Assembly (NCBI GenBank): GCA_964390335.1
Contig: CAYMHU010000015.1
Span: 10,750-74,749 of the forward strand
Length of the DNA: 64,000 nucleotides
Source of the DNA: Granulosicoccus sp964390335
GTDB lineage: Bacteria; Pseudomonadota; Gammaproteobacteria; Granulosicoccales; Granulosicoccaceae
Reading direction: 5' to 3'
Shown here: positions 17,253 to 25,700 of the stretch, one piece after another
Position numbering within the stretch: position 1 is the first letter of the stretch
Layout of the letters: the number at the start of each line of letters is the position of its first letter
Position numbers and translations under genes: made by a program
The notes under the pieces: generated by a model
The model's database searches: none
Told to the model about the DNA's origin: nothing
The model's input: only the letters and a program-made list of their open reading frames with translations

Positions 17253-18671
17253 ATGCATTCGAAGCTGCTAATCAATGGCGAAATGACAGAGGGGGCAGGA
17301 GCTGCTCTGGAGATCCTCGATCCCGCTACCGGTAAATCACTAGGTACCATTAACGAAGCCAGCACGGAACAAGTTGAAGCTGCTGTGAAGTCATCACAGG
17401 AAGCGTTCGAGCGCTATCGTGCCACAACACCTGCGGAACGCTCGGCTTTGCTACTGCACATTGCCGATATCATCGAATCGAATTCTCAGGAATTAGCAGA
17501 GCTTGAGAGCTTGGATGTTGGCAAACCGTGGCCGTCAGCGCACGATGATGAAATGCCGTTAACCATCGATGTATTTCGTTTTTTCGCTTCCGCAGCACGC
17601 ACAATGACAGGCTCGGCAGCTGGTGAGTACGTTGCCGGCCATACATCAATGATACGCCGTGACCCGGTTGGCCCGGTGGCCGCGATTGCGCCGTGGAACT
17701 ACCCATTAATGATGGCATCGTGGAAGATCGCTGCACCACTGGCAGCCGGTTGCACCGTGAACATCAAGCCCTCAGAGATCACGCCCTTATCCACACTTAC
17801 ACTGGCTGAGCTCCTTGCTGATGTTGTGCCAGACGGCGTACTCAACGTACTGCATGGTACAGGTTCAAATGTCGGCCATCAGTTGATCAACAGCGCAGAA
17901 ATGGAAGCGATCACCGTAACCGGATCGCCAGCGACGGGTATGGCTGCAATGCGTGCAGCTTCAGAACAGATTCGTCATGTGCATCTTGAACTTGGTGGTA
18001 AAGCCCCGGTCATTGTGTTTAACGATGCCGATCTAGATGCCGTGGCCGAGACTATTCGCTATGGTAGCTACTTCAATGCTGGTCAGGATTGTGCACAACC
18101 TTGTCGTGTGTTGGTACAAGATTCTGTTTACGATGCCTTACTTGAAAAAATCGTGGAACAAGTCGGGCAGATTCAAATTGGTGCTCCAAAGTCTGATGGT
18201 ACTGAAATGGGGCCGTTAGTATCTAACGCGCAACGACAACGCGTTGCAGGGTTTGTTGACCGAGCTCGCAGCCACTGCGAAATTGTTTGTGGTGGCGAGG
18301 CGCATGGCGATCAGGGCTTTTTCTATCAACCCACCGTGGTTGCCAATGTCGATAACCACGCGGAAATCGCGCGCGATGAGGTGTTTGGGCCTGTAGTCAC
18401 TGTGTCGCGTTTTTCCGATGCAGATGATGCAATTGCCATTGCAAACACGGGACGCTATGGACTGGCATCTTCGGTATGGACTAACAATGTTGGGATGGCG
18501 ATGCAGCTTACGTCAAAACTGCGGTACGGATTCACCTGGGTCAATACGCACGGTGTTGCGACACCCGAAATGCCGTGGGCGGCAATGAAAGGGTCAGGTA
18601 CCGGTTGCGATATGTCGGTATATGCGCTGGATGCTTACACTGCTATTCGCCACGTTATGGTTGCGCACTAA
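17253..18671 (+). CDS. NAD-dependent aldehyde dehydrogenase (aminobutyraldehyde/betaine-aldehyde type)
   Basis: A 472-residue aldehyde dehydrogenase. APWNYPLMMASWKIAPPL-like substrate and cofactor segments are present, with the catalytic glutamate in LELGGKAP and the catalytic cysteine in NAGQDCAQPCR. The ending GSGTGCDMSVYALDAYTAIRH resembles gamma-aminobutyraldehyde dehydrogenase PatD and trimethylaminobutyraldehyde dehydrogenases. It is a good candidate to oxidise the semialdehyde released by the Rieske oxygenase. That pairing is inferred from context. It is directly followed by the next SDR without a gap. Confidence 0.88.
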   Translation: MHSKLLINGEMTEGAGAALEILDPATGKSLGTINEASTEQVEAAVKSSQEAFERYRATTPAERSALLLHIADIIESNSQELAELESLDVGKPWPSAHDDEMPLTIDVFRFFASAARTMTGSAAGEYVAGHTSMIRRDPVGPVAAIAPWNYPLMMASWKIAAPLAAGCTVNIKPSEITPLSTLTLAELLADVVPDGVLNVLHGTGSNVGHQLINSAEMEAITVTGSPATGMAAMRAASEQIRHVHLELGGKAPVIVFNDADLDAVAETIRYGSYFNAGQDCAQPCRVLVQDSVYDALLEKIVEQVGQIQIGAPKSDGTEMGPLVSNAQRQRVAGFVDRARSHCEIVCGGEAHGDQGFFYQPTVVANVDNHAEIARDEVFGPVVTVSRFSDADDAIAIANTGRYGLASSVWTNNVGMAMQLTSKLRYGFTWVNTHGVATPEMPWAAMKGSGTGCDMSVYALDAYTAIRHVMVAH

Positions 18672-19415
18672 ATGATGAAGCTTACTGGTTTGAAAGCTGT
18701 GGTCACGGGTGGTCGTCAGGGCATAGGTCGCGGCATTATTGAAGCCTTTCTGGACGAGGGAGCTACTGTCATTACGTGCGGTCGTGCTGCCAAGTTCGGA
18801 CAACTTCCGGAACGCTGCGATTATCATCAACTGGATGTATCGGATGCTCACGCAGTTAAGCTGTTTGCAGATGATGTTGGCGCTATAGACGTGCTGGTAA
18901 ACAATGCCGGTGTGCAAGTTGAGAAAACCGTAGTCGATTCCACGGATGACGACTGGGAACTGGTTATGGGTGCGAATGCGCGGGGTGTATTCAATATGTG
19001 TCGAGCATTCATCCCGTTAATCAATACTGGGGGCTCAATCATCAATATTGGATCGATATCCGGTAATGTGGCTGATCCATCGATGGCACTTTATAACGCG
19101 TCTAAATCATTCGTACATGGGTTGACTCGCTCCATTGCGGTCGATCATGGTCCTGCTGTTCGTTGCAACGCAATCTGTCCCGGTTGGATAGAAACCGGCA
19201 TGCTCGAAGCAGGTTTTGCTACTGCGCGTGATCCGCAAGCGGCCATGCAGGATGCACTTGTACGACATCCCGTCCGACGATTTGGCAAACCGCAGGATAT
19301 CGCAGCGATGGCAGTTTGGCTTGCGTCCGACGATGCGCGTTTCGCCACTGGCCAGTTATTCACGATTGATGGTGGTATGACAGCCTCTTCACCACTTAAC
19401 CCAGGACTTTTCTAG
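18672..19415 (+). CDS. Short-chain dehydrogenase/reductase (second of two in the operon)
   Basis: A 247-residue classical SDR that starts at the base after the aldehyde dehydrogenase stop, so translation is likely coupled. Motifs are TGGRQGIG, NNAG, the catalytic Ser in NIGSISG, Tyr/Lys in LYNASKS, and the closing TGQLFTIDGGM. It shares the general plan of the SDR at 15410 but is clearly a separate protein. The substrate is unknown and is presumably an intermediate of the same pathway. The second-codon ATG at 18675 could also be the start. Confidence 0.87.
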   Translation: MMKLTGLKAVVTGGRQGIGRGIIEAFLDEGATVITCGRAAKFGQLPERCDYHQLDVSDAHAVKLFADDVGAIDVLVNNAGVQVEKTVVDSTDDDWELVMGANARGVFNMCRAFIPLINTGGSIINIGSISGNVADPSMALYNASKSFVHGLTRSIAVDHGPAVRCNAICPGWIETGMLEAGFATARDPQAAMQDALVRHPVRRFGKPQDIAAMAVWLASDDARFATGQLFTIDGGMTASSPLNPGLF

Positions 19416-20347
19416 TGTCAGACTTTTCACATACCGCGGTCCTTGGTGCTGGTGTTATCGGTGCTAGCTGGACGGCACTTTTCCTAGCATCCGGTAGGCA
19501 GGTATCGATATACGACCCAAACCCTAATATCGCTAAATCGGTACATGAATACGTGCAGAACGCCTGGCCAGTGCTAACCCAACTTGGTTTAACGGAACAG
19601 GGTAACCCTGACAACGTGAGCTTTTATAGCAGCGCTGAGGAAGCCGTTGAGGGTGCGGCTTTTATTCAAGAAAATGTGCCTGAACGCATAGAAGTCAAAC
19701 ATGCACTCTACAGAGAAATTGAAAGCGTATTAGATGCAAACGCTGTGATCGCGTCTTCCGCGTCTGGTCTAACTTTGTCTGAAATGCAAGCGGGCTTTGA
19801 TGATCCATCAAAGCTTGTGCTCGGGCATCCGTTCAATCCACCGCATTTAATACCGCTGGTGGAGGTCATGGGTAACGATAAAACAGCAACCGGGATGGTT
19901 GAAAAAGCCGAGGCATTTTACAAAGCTGTTGGCAAAGTCACGATACGCGTGAATAAAGAAGTGCCTGGCCATGTTGCAAATCGTCTGCAAGCGGCAGTGT
20001 GGCGTGAAGCCATACACATGGTGGCAAGCGGTGTTGCATCAGTTGAAGATGTCGATACGGCGATGTGGGCTGGACCCGGTTTGCGCTGGGCTGTGATGGG
20101 GCCGCACATGTTGTTCCATTTGGGTGCCGGTGAAGGCGGTCTGGAAGAGTTTTGTGAGCGCTACACTGACAGTTTTAATCGTTGGTGGGATGATTTAGGT
20201 GAGTTGCACTTAACGGAGGATATTGCAAAGCAACTCGTGCAGGGTGTGGAGCAAGAGTCAGGCAATGTACCTGCCGCTGTACTCTCTAAAAAACGGGACG
20301 AGATGTTGGCAGCAATACTGGCGGCAACCTCGGGCCTACGGAAATAG
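19415..20347 (+). CDS. 3-hydroxyacyl-CoA dehydrogenase-like enzyme, possible L-carnitine 3-dehydrogenase
   Basis: A 310-residue NAD-dependent dehydrogenase with an N-terminal Rossmann motif (AVLGAGVIGASW) and the family block GHPFNPPHLIPLVEV, then KEVPGHVANRLQAAVWREA. Its size and motifs fit both L-carnitine dehydrogenase and the lambda-crystallin/L-gulonate dehydrogenase group. The adjacent BKACE gene favours the carnitine type, which makes 3-dehydrocarnitine. The GTG start overlaps the previous stop by one base (TAGTG). There is no fused thioesterase domain, which some carnitine dehydrogenases carry. A hairpin terminator follows the stop by 3 bases. Confidence 0.82.
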   Translation: MSDFSHTAVLGAGVIGASWTALFLASGRQVSIYDPNPNIAKSVHEYVQNAWPVLTQLGLTEQGNPDNVSFYSSAEEAVEGAAFIQENVPERIEVKHALYREIESVLDANAVIASSASGLTLSEMQAGFDDPSKLVLGHPFNPPHLIPLVEVMGNDKTATGMVEKAEAFYKAVGKVTIRVNKEVPGHVANRLQAAVWREAIHMVASGVASVEDVDTAMWAGPGLRWAVMGPHMLFHLGAGEGGLEEFCERYTDSFNRWWDDLGELHLTEDIAKQLVQGVEQESGNVPAAVLSKKRDEMLAAILAATSGLRK

Positions 20348-20350
20348 GTC

Positions 20351-20370
20351 AGGGGAGCAAGTGCTCCCCT
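20351..20370. terminator. Bidirectional terminator between the catabolic operon and cysNC
   Basis: AGGGGAGC and GCTCCCCT pair around a 4-base loop, 3 bases after the dehydrogenase stop and 7 bases before the cysNC stop on the other strand. GTTTTA follows on the plus side. The location between convergent genes supports a shared terminator. Confidence 0.75.
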
Positions 20371-20377
20371 TGATGTT

Positions 20378-22285
20378 TTACTGCCCAAAAATGCCTTTAC
20401 GCCGTAGTTCCTTAACGACTTTCTCTGCTGCTTGCTCGGCGCTTAAGGTGCCTGTATCTACCAGAATTTCAGGGTTCTCAGGTGCTTCATACGGTGAGTC
20501 TATTCCTGTGAAGTTTTTAAGTTCACCGCGACGGGCCTTTTTATACAGGCCTTTAGGGTCACGTTCTTCGGCAACACTTAACGGTGTGTCTACAAACACT
20601 TCTATAAAGTCACCGTCGTCAACTACGCTTCTGGCCAATGCGCGTTCAGAGCGAAATGGCGAGATAAACGCCGTTAATACGATAAGCCCGGAGTCCACCA
20701 TAAGACCCGCGACTTCTCCTATACGACGAATGTTCTCTACACGGTCTGCATCGGTAAAGCCTAAGTCTTTATTGAGGCCGTGGCGTACATTATCGCCATC
20801 GAGCAGGTACGTGTGTTGGCCCAAAGCCGCCAACTTCTTTTCCACGATGTTCGCAACTGTTGATTTACCGGCGCCTGATAATCCAGTGAACCAAACAACG
20901 CAAGGCTTTTGACTCTTGAGCTCACTGCGTTTTGCTTTATCGACATCAGTTGCCTGCATGTGGATGTTGTCAGAGCGGCGTAGGGCGAAATGCAACATGC
21001 CGGCACCCACCGTGGCATTGGTGATTTTATCCACAAGAATAAATGAACCGGTTTCGCGATTATCTTTGTAGGCATCAAACGCCACTGACTGATCAAGATT
21101 GAGATTACACACACCAATGGCATTGAGTTCTAATTGCTTTGCAGCCATTTGTTCAAGCGTATTCACATTCACTTGGTGTTTAATCGTGGTGACAGTGGCT
21201 GTAACGGACTTAGTGCCAATCTTCAATAAATAGGGTCGGCCAGCGAGCAACGGCTCTTCATCCATCCAAACAACCGTTGATTCAAACTGATCCGCAGAGC
21301 TCGCGGGTTCGTCTGTGGTTGAAATAACATCGCCACGAGAGATATCAATTTCATCTTCAAGTGTTAGCGTAACCGATTGTCCCGCTATGGCTTCAGCTTG
21401 CTCACCATCGACAGTGATGATGCTTTTAATTGAGCTGATTTTGCCCGATGGTTGTACTCGAATGGCATCACCCGGTTTGATTGAGCCGCTGACGAGCGTC
21501 CCAGCATACCCACGGAAATCCAGATTAGGCCGATTAACCCATTGAACAGGCAACCGCGCGGGTTTATTGCGCATTAGGTCGTTGTCAACCTTAACAGTCT
21601 CTAGAAAGCTGAGTAGGGTAGTGCCATGGAACCAAGACATGTTGCTACTGCGCTCAACAATGTTATCGCCTTGCAGCGCCGACATCGGGATGGCTGTGAT
21701 GTTTTCAATATCCAGCTGTTGCGCGAATTCGTTATATTCTTCCACTATTGATTGGAAGGTGTTCTCACTGTAGTCAACCAGGTCCATCTTGTTTACTGCG
21801 AGCACAACGTTTCGAATGCCCAGTAAAGAAACCAGATAACTGTGGCGACGGGTTTGCGTTAAGATGCCTTCGCGCGCGTCGCACAAGATAACGGCCACAT
21901 CAGCTGTGGATGCACCGGTAACCATATTGCGCGTGTATTGTTCGTGCCCCGGGGTGTCCGACACGATAAATTTGCGGCGATCAGTATTGAAGTAGCGATA
22001 GGCCACATCAATGGTTATGCCTTGCTCCCGTTCTGCTGCAAGACCATCAACCAGCAACGCAAAATCCATATCGTTGCCTTGCGTGCCCCATTTTTTTGAA
22101 TCTGCTTCAGCAGAGGCCAGTTGATCTTCAAACAGAACTTTTGTTTCATAAAGCAGGCGACCAATCAGCGTGCTTTTGCCATCATCGACGCTGCCACAAG
22201 TGATAAAACGCAACAGCGTTTTGTTCTCATGATCACTGAGATACTGTTCAATATTTTCAGAGATTTTTTTTTGTGATGCACTCAT
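20378..22285 (-). CDS. cysNC: Bifunctional sulfate adenylyltransferase subunit 1 / APS kinase
   Basis: A 635-residue fusion of CysN and CysC for sulfate activation. The N-terminal GTPase (G1 motif GSVDDGKST at residues 31-39; DTPGHEQYTRNM; NKMDLVD) drives APS formation with CysD. The C-terminal APS kinase starts near residue 460 with P-loop GLSGAGKST and contains RDPKGLYKKARRGE and NFTGIDSPYE. The chosen ATG at 22285 lies one base after the cysD stop and has AGAGGG upstream, so the two genes are translationally linked. The longer ORF start inside cysD is unlikely. Confidence 0.95.
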   Translation of the reverse strand: MSASQKKISENIEQYLSDHENKTLLRFITCGSVDDGKSTLIGRLLYETKVLFEDQLASAEADSKKWGTQGNDMDFALLVDGLAAEREQGITIDVAYRYFNTDRRKFIVSDTPGHEQYTRNMVTGASTADVAVILCDAREGILTQTRRHSYLVSLLGIRNVVLAVNKMDLVDYSENTFQSIVEEYNEFAQQLDIENITAIPMSALQGDNIVERSSNMSWFHGTTLLSFLETVKVDNDLMRNKPARLPVQWVNRPNLDFRGYAGTLVSGSIKPGDAIRVQPSGKISSIKSIITVDGEQAEAIAGQSVTLTLEDEIDISRGDVISTTDEPASSADQFESTVVWMDEEPLLAGRPYLLKIGTKSVTATVTTIKHQVNVNTLEQMAAKQLELNAIGVCNLNLDQSVAFDAYKDNRETGSFILVDKITNATVGAGMLHFALRRSDNIHMQATDVDKAKRSELKSQKPCVVWFTGLSGAGKSTVANIVEKKLAALGQHTYLLDGDNVRHGLNKDLGFTDADRVENIRRIGEVAGLMVDSGLIVLTAFISPFRSERALARSVVDDGDFIEVFVDTPLSVAEERDPKGLYKKARRGELKNFTGIDSPYEAPENPEILVDTGTLSAEQAAEKVVKELRRKGIFGQ

Positions 22286-22286
22286 T

Positions 22287-24017
22287 TTAAAAGTAACCCT
22301 CTTGCTTTTTCTTTTCCATAGAGGCGGCATTATCGTGATCGATCATGCGTCCTTGTCTTTCTGATGTTTTGGTTAACAACATTTCCTGAATGATCTCAGG
22401 CACTGTCGTGGCGTTAGATTCAATTGCGCCTGTCAATGGGTAGCAGCCTAATGTGCGAAACCGAACCTGGCGCATGGTCGGTACTTCGTCGTCCTTTAAA
22501 GGCATACGATCGTCATCCACCATAATCAGCATGCCATCGCGTTCTACAACCGGCCGCTCCGCAGCCAAGTACAGCGGCACAATTGGGATGTTTTCTGAAT
22601 GTATGTATTGCCATATATCCAATTCAGTCCAATTAGATAACGGAAAAACACGGATGCTTTCACCAGGGTTCTTACGCGTGTTGTAAATATTCCATAATTC
22701 GGGACGCTGGTTTTTAGGCTCCCACCGGTGTTGCGATGTTCTGAACGAAAACACTCGCTCTTTAGCGCGTGATTTTTCTTCGTCCCGTCTTGCGCCCCCT
22801 AATGCAATATCGAAGCCGTGCTTATCAAGTGCTTGTTTCAGCGCTTCGGTTTTCATGATATCGGTGTGCAGTGCGGACCCATGTGTAAACGGGTTAACAC
22901 CTTTTGCTACACCGTCAGCATTGATGTGGGTCAGCAATTCAAAACCATACTCTTTGGTGATGGTGTCGCGGAACCGATACATTTCCTGAAACTTCCAAGT
23001 TGTATCGACATGCAAAAGTGGTAGTGGGGGAGGCGCCGGATAAAATGCTTTGCGTGCCAGGTGCATCATAACGGCGCTGTCTTTACCGATCGAGTAAAGC
23101 ATCACCGGATTGTTCGCCTCAGCGAAAACCTCTCGCATAATCTGAATAGATTCAGATTCAAGGCGCTGCAAATGTGTAAGTCCGAGTTTTGGTAATGGGG
23201 TTCTGTTTTTGGTCATAGTTACATCGGTCGTTGACGTTGTGTCGTCGGTTACTAAAGGATTCTTATGATTCGTTTGCGCTGTTTGATTCGACAGTGCAGT
23301 TGCTTCTGGTGTCACCAGCAATAACCAATCACTACTGATGTTTCGTGTCAGGTATTGGTTTGGCAAAACCAAAGCCAGACCATTGCTGTATTCGTTGTGC
23401 AACAAGTTAAAAAACGAATCGTAATCTGATTGCCTTGGTTGCCCCTTTGTGACTATCCAGTAAGCGCGGCCTCGCAGCGTATGCGCGTATAACATCTGAA
23501 AACCGTCTGTGCAGGTTTGTAGTCCAACCCACAGCACGGTTGCTCCCGATTTTCTGGCCCGTTTTTTAAAATCGGCGTATTCGGCGTTAAGCCACCCGGT
23601 AGCTGAGCCGCTTTTTTCGACGATTTTCGATCGGTTGATCGGTGCCAGGGTCCAGTTTTGCAAGTAGGCAGCGGCAGTTTGTATGCCAACTTCAATATTG
23701 TGTTCATGTTCCAGCCATAATTTCACTTGCTGGGTTGACCACAATACGCCGGGCTCGGCGGCCGCAGCCTGCAGTAATGTACTTGCCGTCAGGTCTCTCG
23801 TGGCGGGTTGGGCATCATCGCGTTTGGGTCGGCCCCGCGGTTTAACATCAACCGCTGGCCAGCCGCCCTCTTTGAATGCTTTAACAGCGGCAACGATAGT
23901 GGGCGTGCTTAAACCGACTTCTTCGCGCACCGCGGCAAGGGTGCTTCCGGATAGCCGAAGCTGCACGGCTTTTCGACGCTGGGCGTTCAAATCAGTAGTG
24001 GCGGTCTTGTCAGTCAT
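22287..24017 (-). CDS. cysD: Sulfate adenylyltransferase subunit 2 (CysD) with N-terminal IS630-transposase-like DNA-binding extension
   Basis: An uninterrupted 576-codon ORF. Residues ~268-576 (MTKNRTPLPKLGLTHLQRLE onward) are a full CysD, with the PP-loop LYSIGKDSAV, GGARRDEEKSRAKER and the ending KKKQEGYF. Residues 1-267 do not belong to CysD. They show a helix-turn-helix (about 10-55), a GRPKRD linker, a second winged helix (about 80-130) and a region like the start of an IS630 DDE domain (ADFKKRARKSGATVLWVGLQTCTD, split here by family position). The usual acidic pair is replaced by GL. A Thr-rich linker precedes CysD. An internal ATG at 23216 could give a normal 309-residue CysD, but it lacks a good ribosome binding site. 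The extension may be a DNA-binding or regulatory module. Confidence 0.88.
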   Translation of the reverse strand: MTDKTATTDLNAQRRKAVQLRLSGSTLAAVREEVGLSTPTIVAAVKAFKEGGWPAVDVKPRGRPKRDDAQPATRDLTASTLLQAAAAEPGVLWSTQQVKLWLEHEHNIEVGIQTAAAYLQNWTLAPINRSKIVEKSGSATGWLNAEYADFKKRARKSGATVLWVGLQTCTDGFQMLYAHTLRGRAYWIVTKGQPRQSDYDSFFNLLHNEYSNGLALVLPNQYLTRNISSDWLLLVTPEATALSNQTAQTNHKNPLVTDDTTSTTDVTMTKNRTPLPKLGLTHLQRLESESIQIMREVFAEANNPVMLYSIGKDSAVMMHLARKAFYPAPPPLPLLHVDTTWKFQEMYRFRDTITKEYGFELLTHINADGVAKGVNPFTHGSALHTDIMKTEALKQALDKHGFDIALGGARRDEEKSRAKERVFSFRTSQHRWEPKNQRPELWNIYNTRKNPGESIRVFPLSNWTELDIWQYIHSENIPIVPLYLAAERPVVERDGMLIMVDDDRMPLKDDEVPTMRQVRFRTLGCYPLTGAIESNATTVPEIIQEMLLTKTSERQGRMIDHDNAASMEKKKQEGYF

Positions 24018-24036
24018 TAATGTAGTTAATTGCTAT

Positions 24037-24065
24037 TAAATATTTGTATCGGCAGTAAGTGTAAA
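24037..24065 (-). promoter_or_regulatory. Possible sigma-70 promoter for the cysD-cysNC operon
   Basis: On the minus strand, TTTACA (24060-24065) and TATTTA (24037-24042) are spaced by 17 bases, about 20 bases before the 24017 start. The -10 match is poor. A start this near the long ORF's ATG would favour expression of the fused protein. Confidence 0.3.
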
Positions 24066-24149
24066 TGTTTTTGCAATTAATGTTCCGAATCATATGCTGG
24101 CGCCACTTTTATGTAAATAAACTATTGATATATAAGGGTTATAAATAGC

Positions 24150-24205
24150 CAGATGGATAGGTAATAATGTGATGAGATACGCATAATTGGCTACCAATCT
24201 ATCTG
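24150..24205. repeat. Imperfect inverted repeat in the cysD-miaB intergenic region
   Basis: CAGATGGATAGGTA (24150-24163) and TACCAATCTATCTG (24192-24205) match at 12 of 14 positions as an inverted pair. The right arm ends 6 bases before the proposed miaB -35 box. It could be a regulator site or a relic of a transposon end. The latter is worth considering because cysD carries a transposase-like domain. Confidence 0.45.
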
Positions 24206-24210
24206 AATTT

Positions 24211-24239
24211 TTGAAAAAATGTTCTTAAAAATATTTAAT
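24211..24239 (+). promoter_or_regulatory. Sigma-70 promoter upstream of miaB
   Basis: TTGAAA (24211-24216), a 17-base spacer and TTTAAT (24234-24239) each match the consensus at five of six positions. The region is AT-rich and gives a leader of about 100 bases before the ATG at 24345. It would drive miaB-ybeZ-ybeY-corC-lnt. Confidence 0.55.
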
Positions 24240-24344
24240 AGTGCTGGATGGATTGCTCTCTAGGTGCTGGCGCACACTGCATTACTGCGTCAAACCGTGT
24301 ACTCTTCGGTTTTTCCAACAGAAACACCGGTAAAACCGGTAGCC

Positions 24345-25700
24345 ATGACAAAGAAAGTTTTTATCAAAACCCATGGCTGTCAGATGAATGAGTACGATTC
24401 AGCGAAAATGCTGGCGGTACTTGCTGATGACGGCCCAGTTGAAGCCACGAACGACCCGGCAGACGCAGATATCCTGCTATTGAACACCTGCTCGATTCGA
24501 GAGAAAGCGCAAGAGAAAGTGTTTTCTGAGCTTGGGCGCTGGAAACCACTTAAAGATGCGCGCAAGGATGTGGTCATTGGTGTCGGCGGTTGTGTTGCCA
24601 GTCAGGAAGGTAAGGCCATACACGAGCGGGCCCCGTTTGTTGATGTGGTCTTTGGACCGCAGACATTGCATCGTCTGCCGGACTTATTGAAAGAATCAGA
24701 TAAATCGAATAAGTCGGTAGTCGATATCAGTTTTCCGGAAATCGAAAAATTTGATTGCTTGCCCGAACCCAAAGCCGAAGGGCCCATTGCATACGTGTCT
24801 ATTATTGAAGGGTGCAGTAAGTACTGCAGTTTTTGCGTTGTACCTTACACACGAGGTGAGGAAATCAGTCGTCCACTTGACGATATCTTGGTTGAAGTGG
24901 TTTCGCTGGCCGATCAAGGTGTGCGCGAGATTCATTTATTGGGTCAGAACGTGAATGCGTATCGTGGTCCCATGCATGATGGTGGTATAGCTGATCTTGC
25001 GTTGTTGATTCACTATGTAGCCGCAATCGATGGTGTGGAGCGGATTCGGTTTACCACTTCACATCCGGTTGAATTCAGTGACTCTTTAATTGAAGCGTTT
25101 GCGAACGTACCGGAATTGGTGAGCTTTGTTCACCTGCCGGTGCAAAGTGGATCTGATCGAATTTTAGCTGCCATGAAGCGTGGCCACACCGCATTGGAAT
25201 ACAAATCTAAAATTCGCAAGTTAAAAGCGGCGCGGCCGGAACTCACCCTGTCATCCGATTTTATAGTGGGTTTTCCTGGTGAAACTGACAAAGATTTTAA
25301 TGACACGATAAATCTTATAAAAGAACTGAATTTTGATCAGTCTTATAGTTTTATCTTTAGCGCACGCCCCGGAACACCCGCAGCGAGTCTTGAAGATGAC
25401 ACACCAATGAGTGTAAAAAAAGAACGCTTGGCATTGTTGCAAAAAACCATTAACGATCAGGCGCTAGCAATCAGTGAGGCCATGGTAGGCACAGTACAGC
25501 GCGTATTGGTCGATCGGCCATCGCGCAAAGATGAATCGGAAATGGCAGGCCGCACTGAAAACAATCGGGTTGTTAACTTTCCGGGCGATGCGTCGTTAAT
25601 CGGACAATTCGCGAACGTGCGGGTAACCGAAGCACGACCAAACTCTCTGCGTGGTGAGCTTGTATCCGACAAGACATCATCAACACCAGCTATCGCATGA
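24345..25700 (+). CDS. miaB: tRNA-2-methylthio-N6-dimethylallyladenosine synthase
   Basis: A radical-SAM methylthiotransferase that modifies A37 of tRNAs reading UNN codons. It has 451 residues. An N-terminal domain carries cysteines C12, C49 and C83 for the auxiliary cluster. The radical-SAM triad is C157/C161/C164 (GCSKYCSFC). A C-terminal TRAM domain runs from about residue 380. The ATG at 24345 gives the family start MTKKVFIKTHGCQMN. The open frame extends up to GTG 24264, but those 27 codons have no family counterpart. It is the first gene of a tightly overlapping operon. Confidence 0.95.
   Translation: MTKKVFIKTHGCQMNEYDSAKMLAVLADDGPVEATNDPADADILLLNTCSIREKAQEKVFSELGRWKPLKDARKDVVIGVGGCVASQEGKAIHERAPFVDVVFGPQTLHRLPDLLKESDKSNKSVVDISFPEIEKFDCLPEPKAEGPIAYVSIIEGCSKYCSFCVVPYTRGEEISRPLDDILVEVVSLADQGVREIHLLGQNVNAYRGPMHDGGIADLALLIHYVAAIDGVERIRFTTSHPVEFSDSLIEAFANVPELVSFVHLPVQSGSDRILAAMKRGHTALEYKSKIRKLKAARPELTLSSDFIVGFPGETDKDFNDTINLIKELNFDQSYSFIFSARPGTPAASLEDDTPMSVKKERLALLQKTINDQALAISEAMVGTVQRVLVDRPSRKDESEMAGRTENNRVVNFPGDASLIGQFANVRVTEARPNSLRGELVSDKTSSTPAIA

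Noticed and set aside
23217..24017. A separate transposase gene upstream of cysD
   Set aside because: The frame runs without a stop into cysD, and no transposon ends or target duplications were found, so a fusion is the simpler reading.
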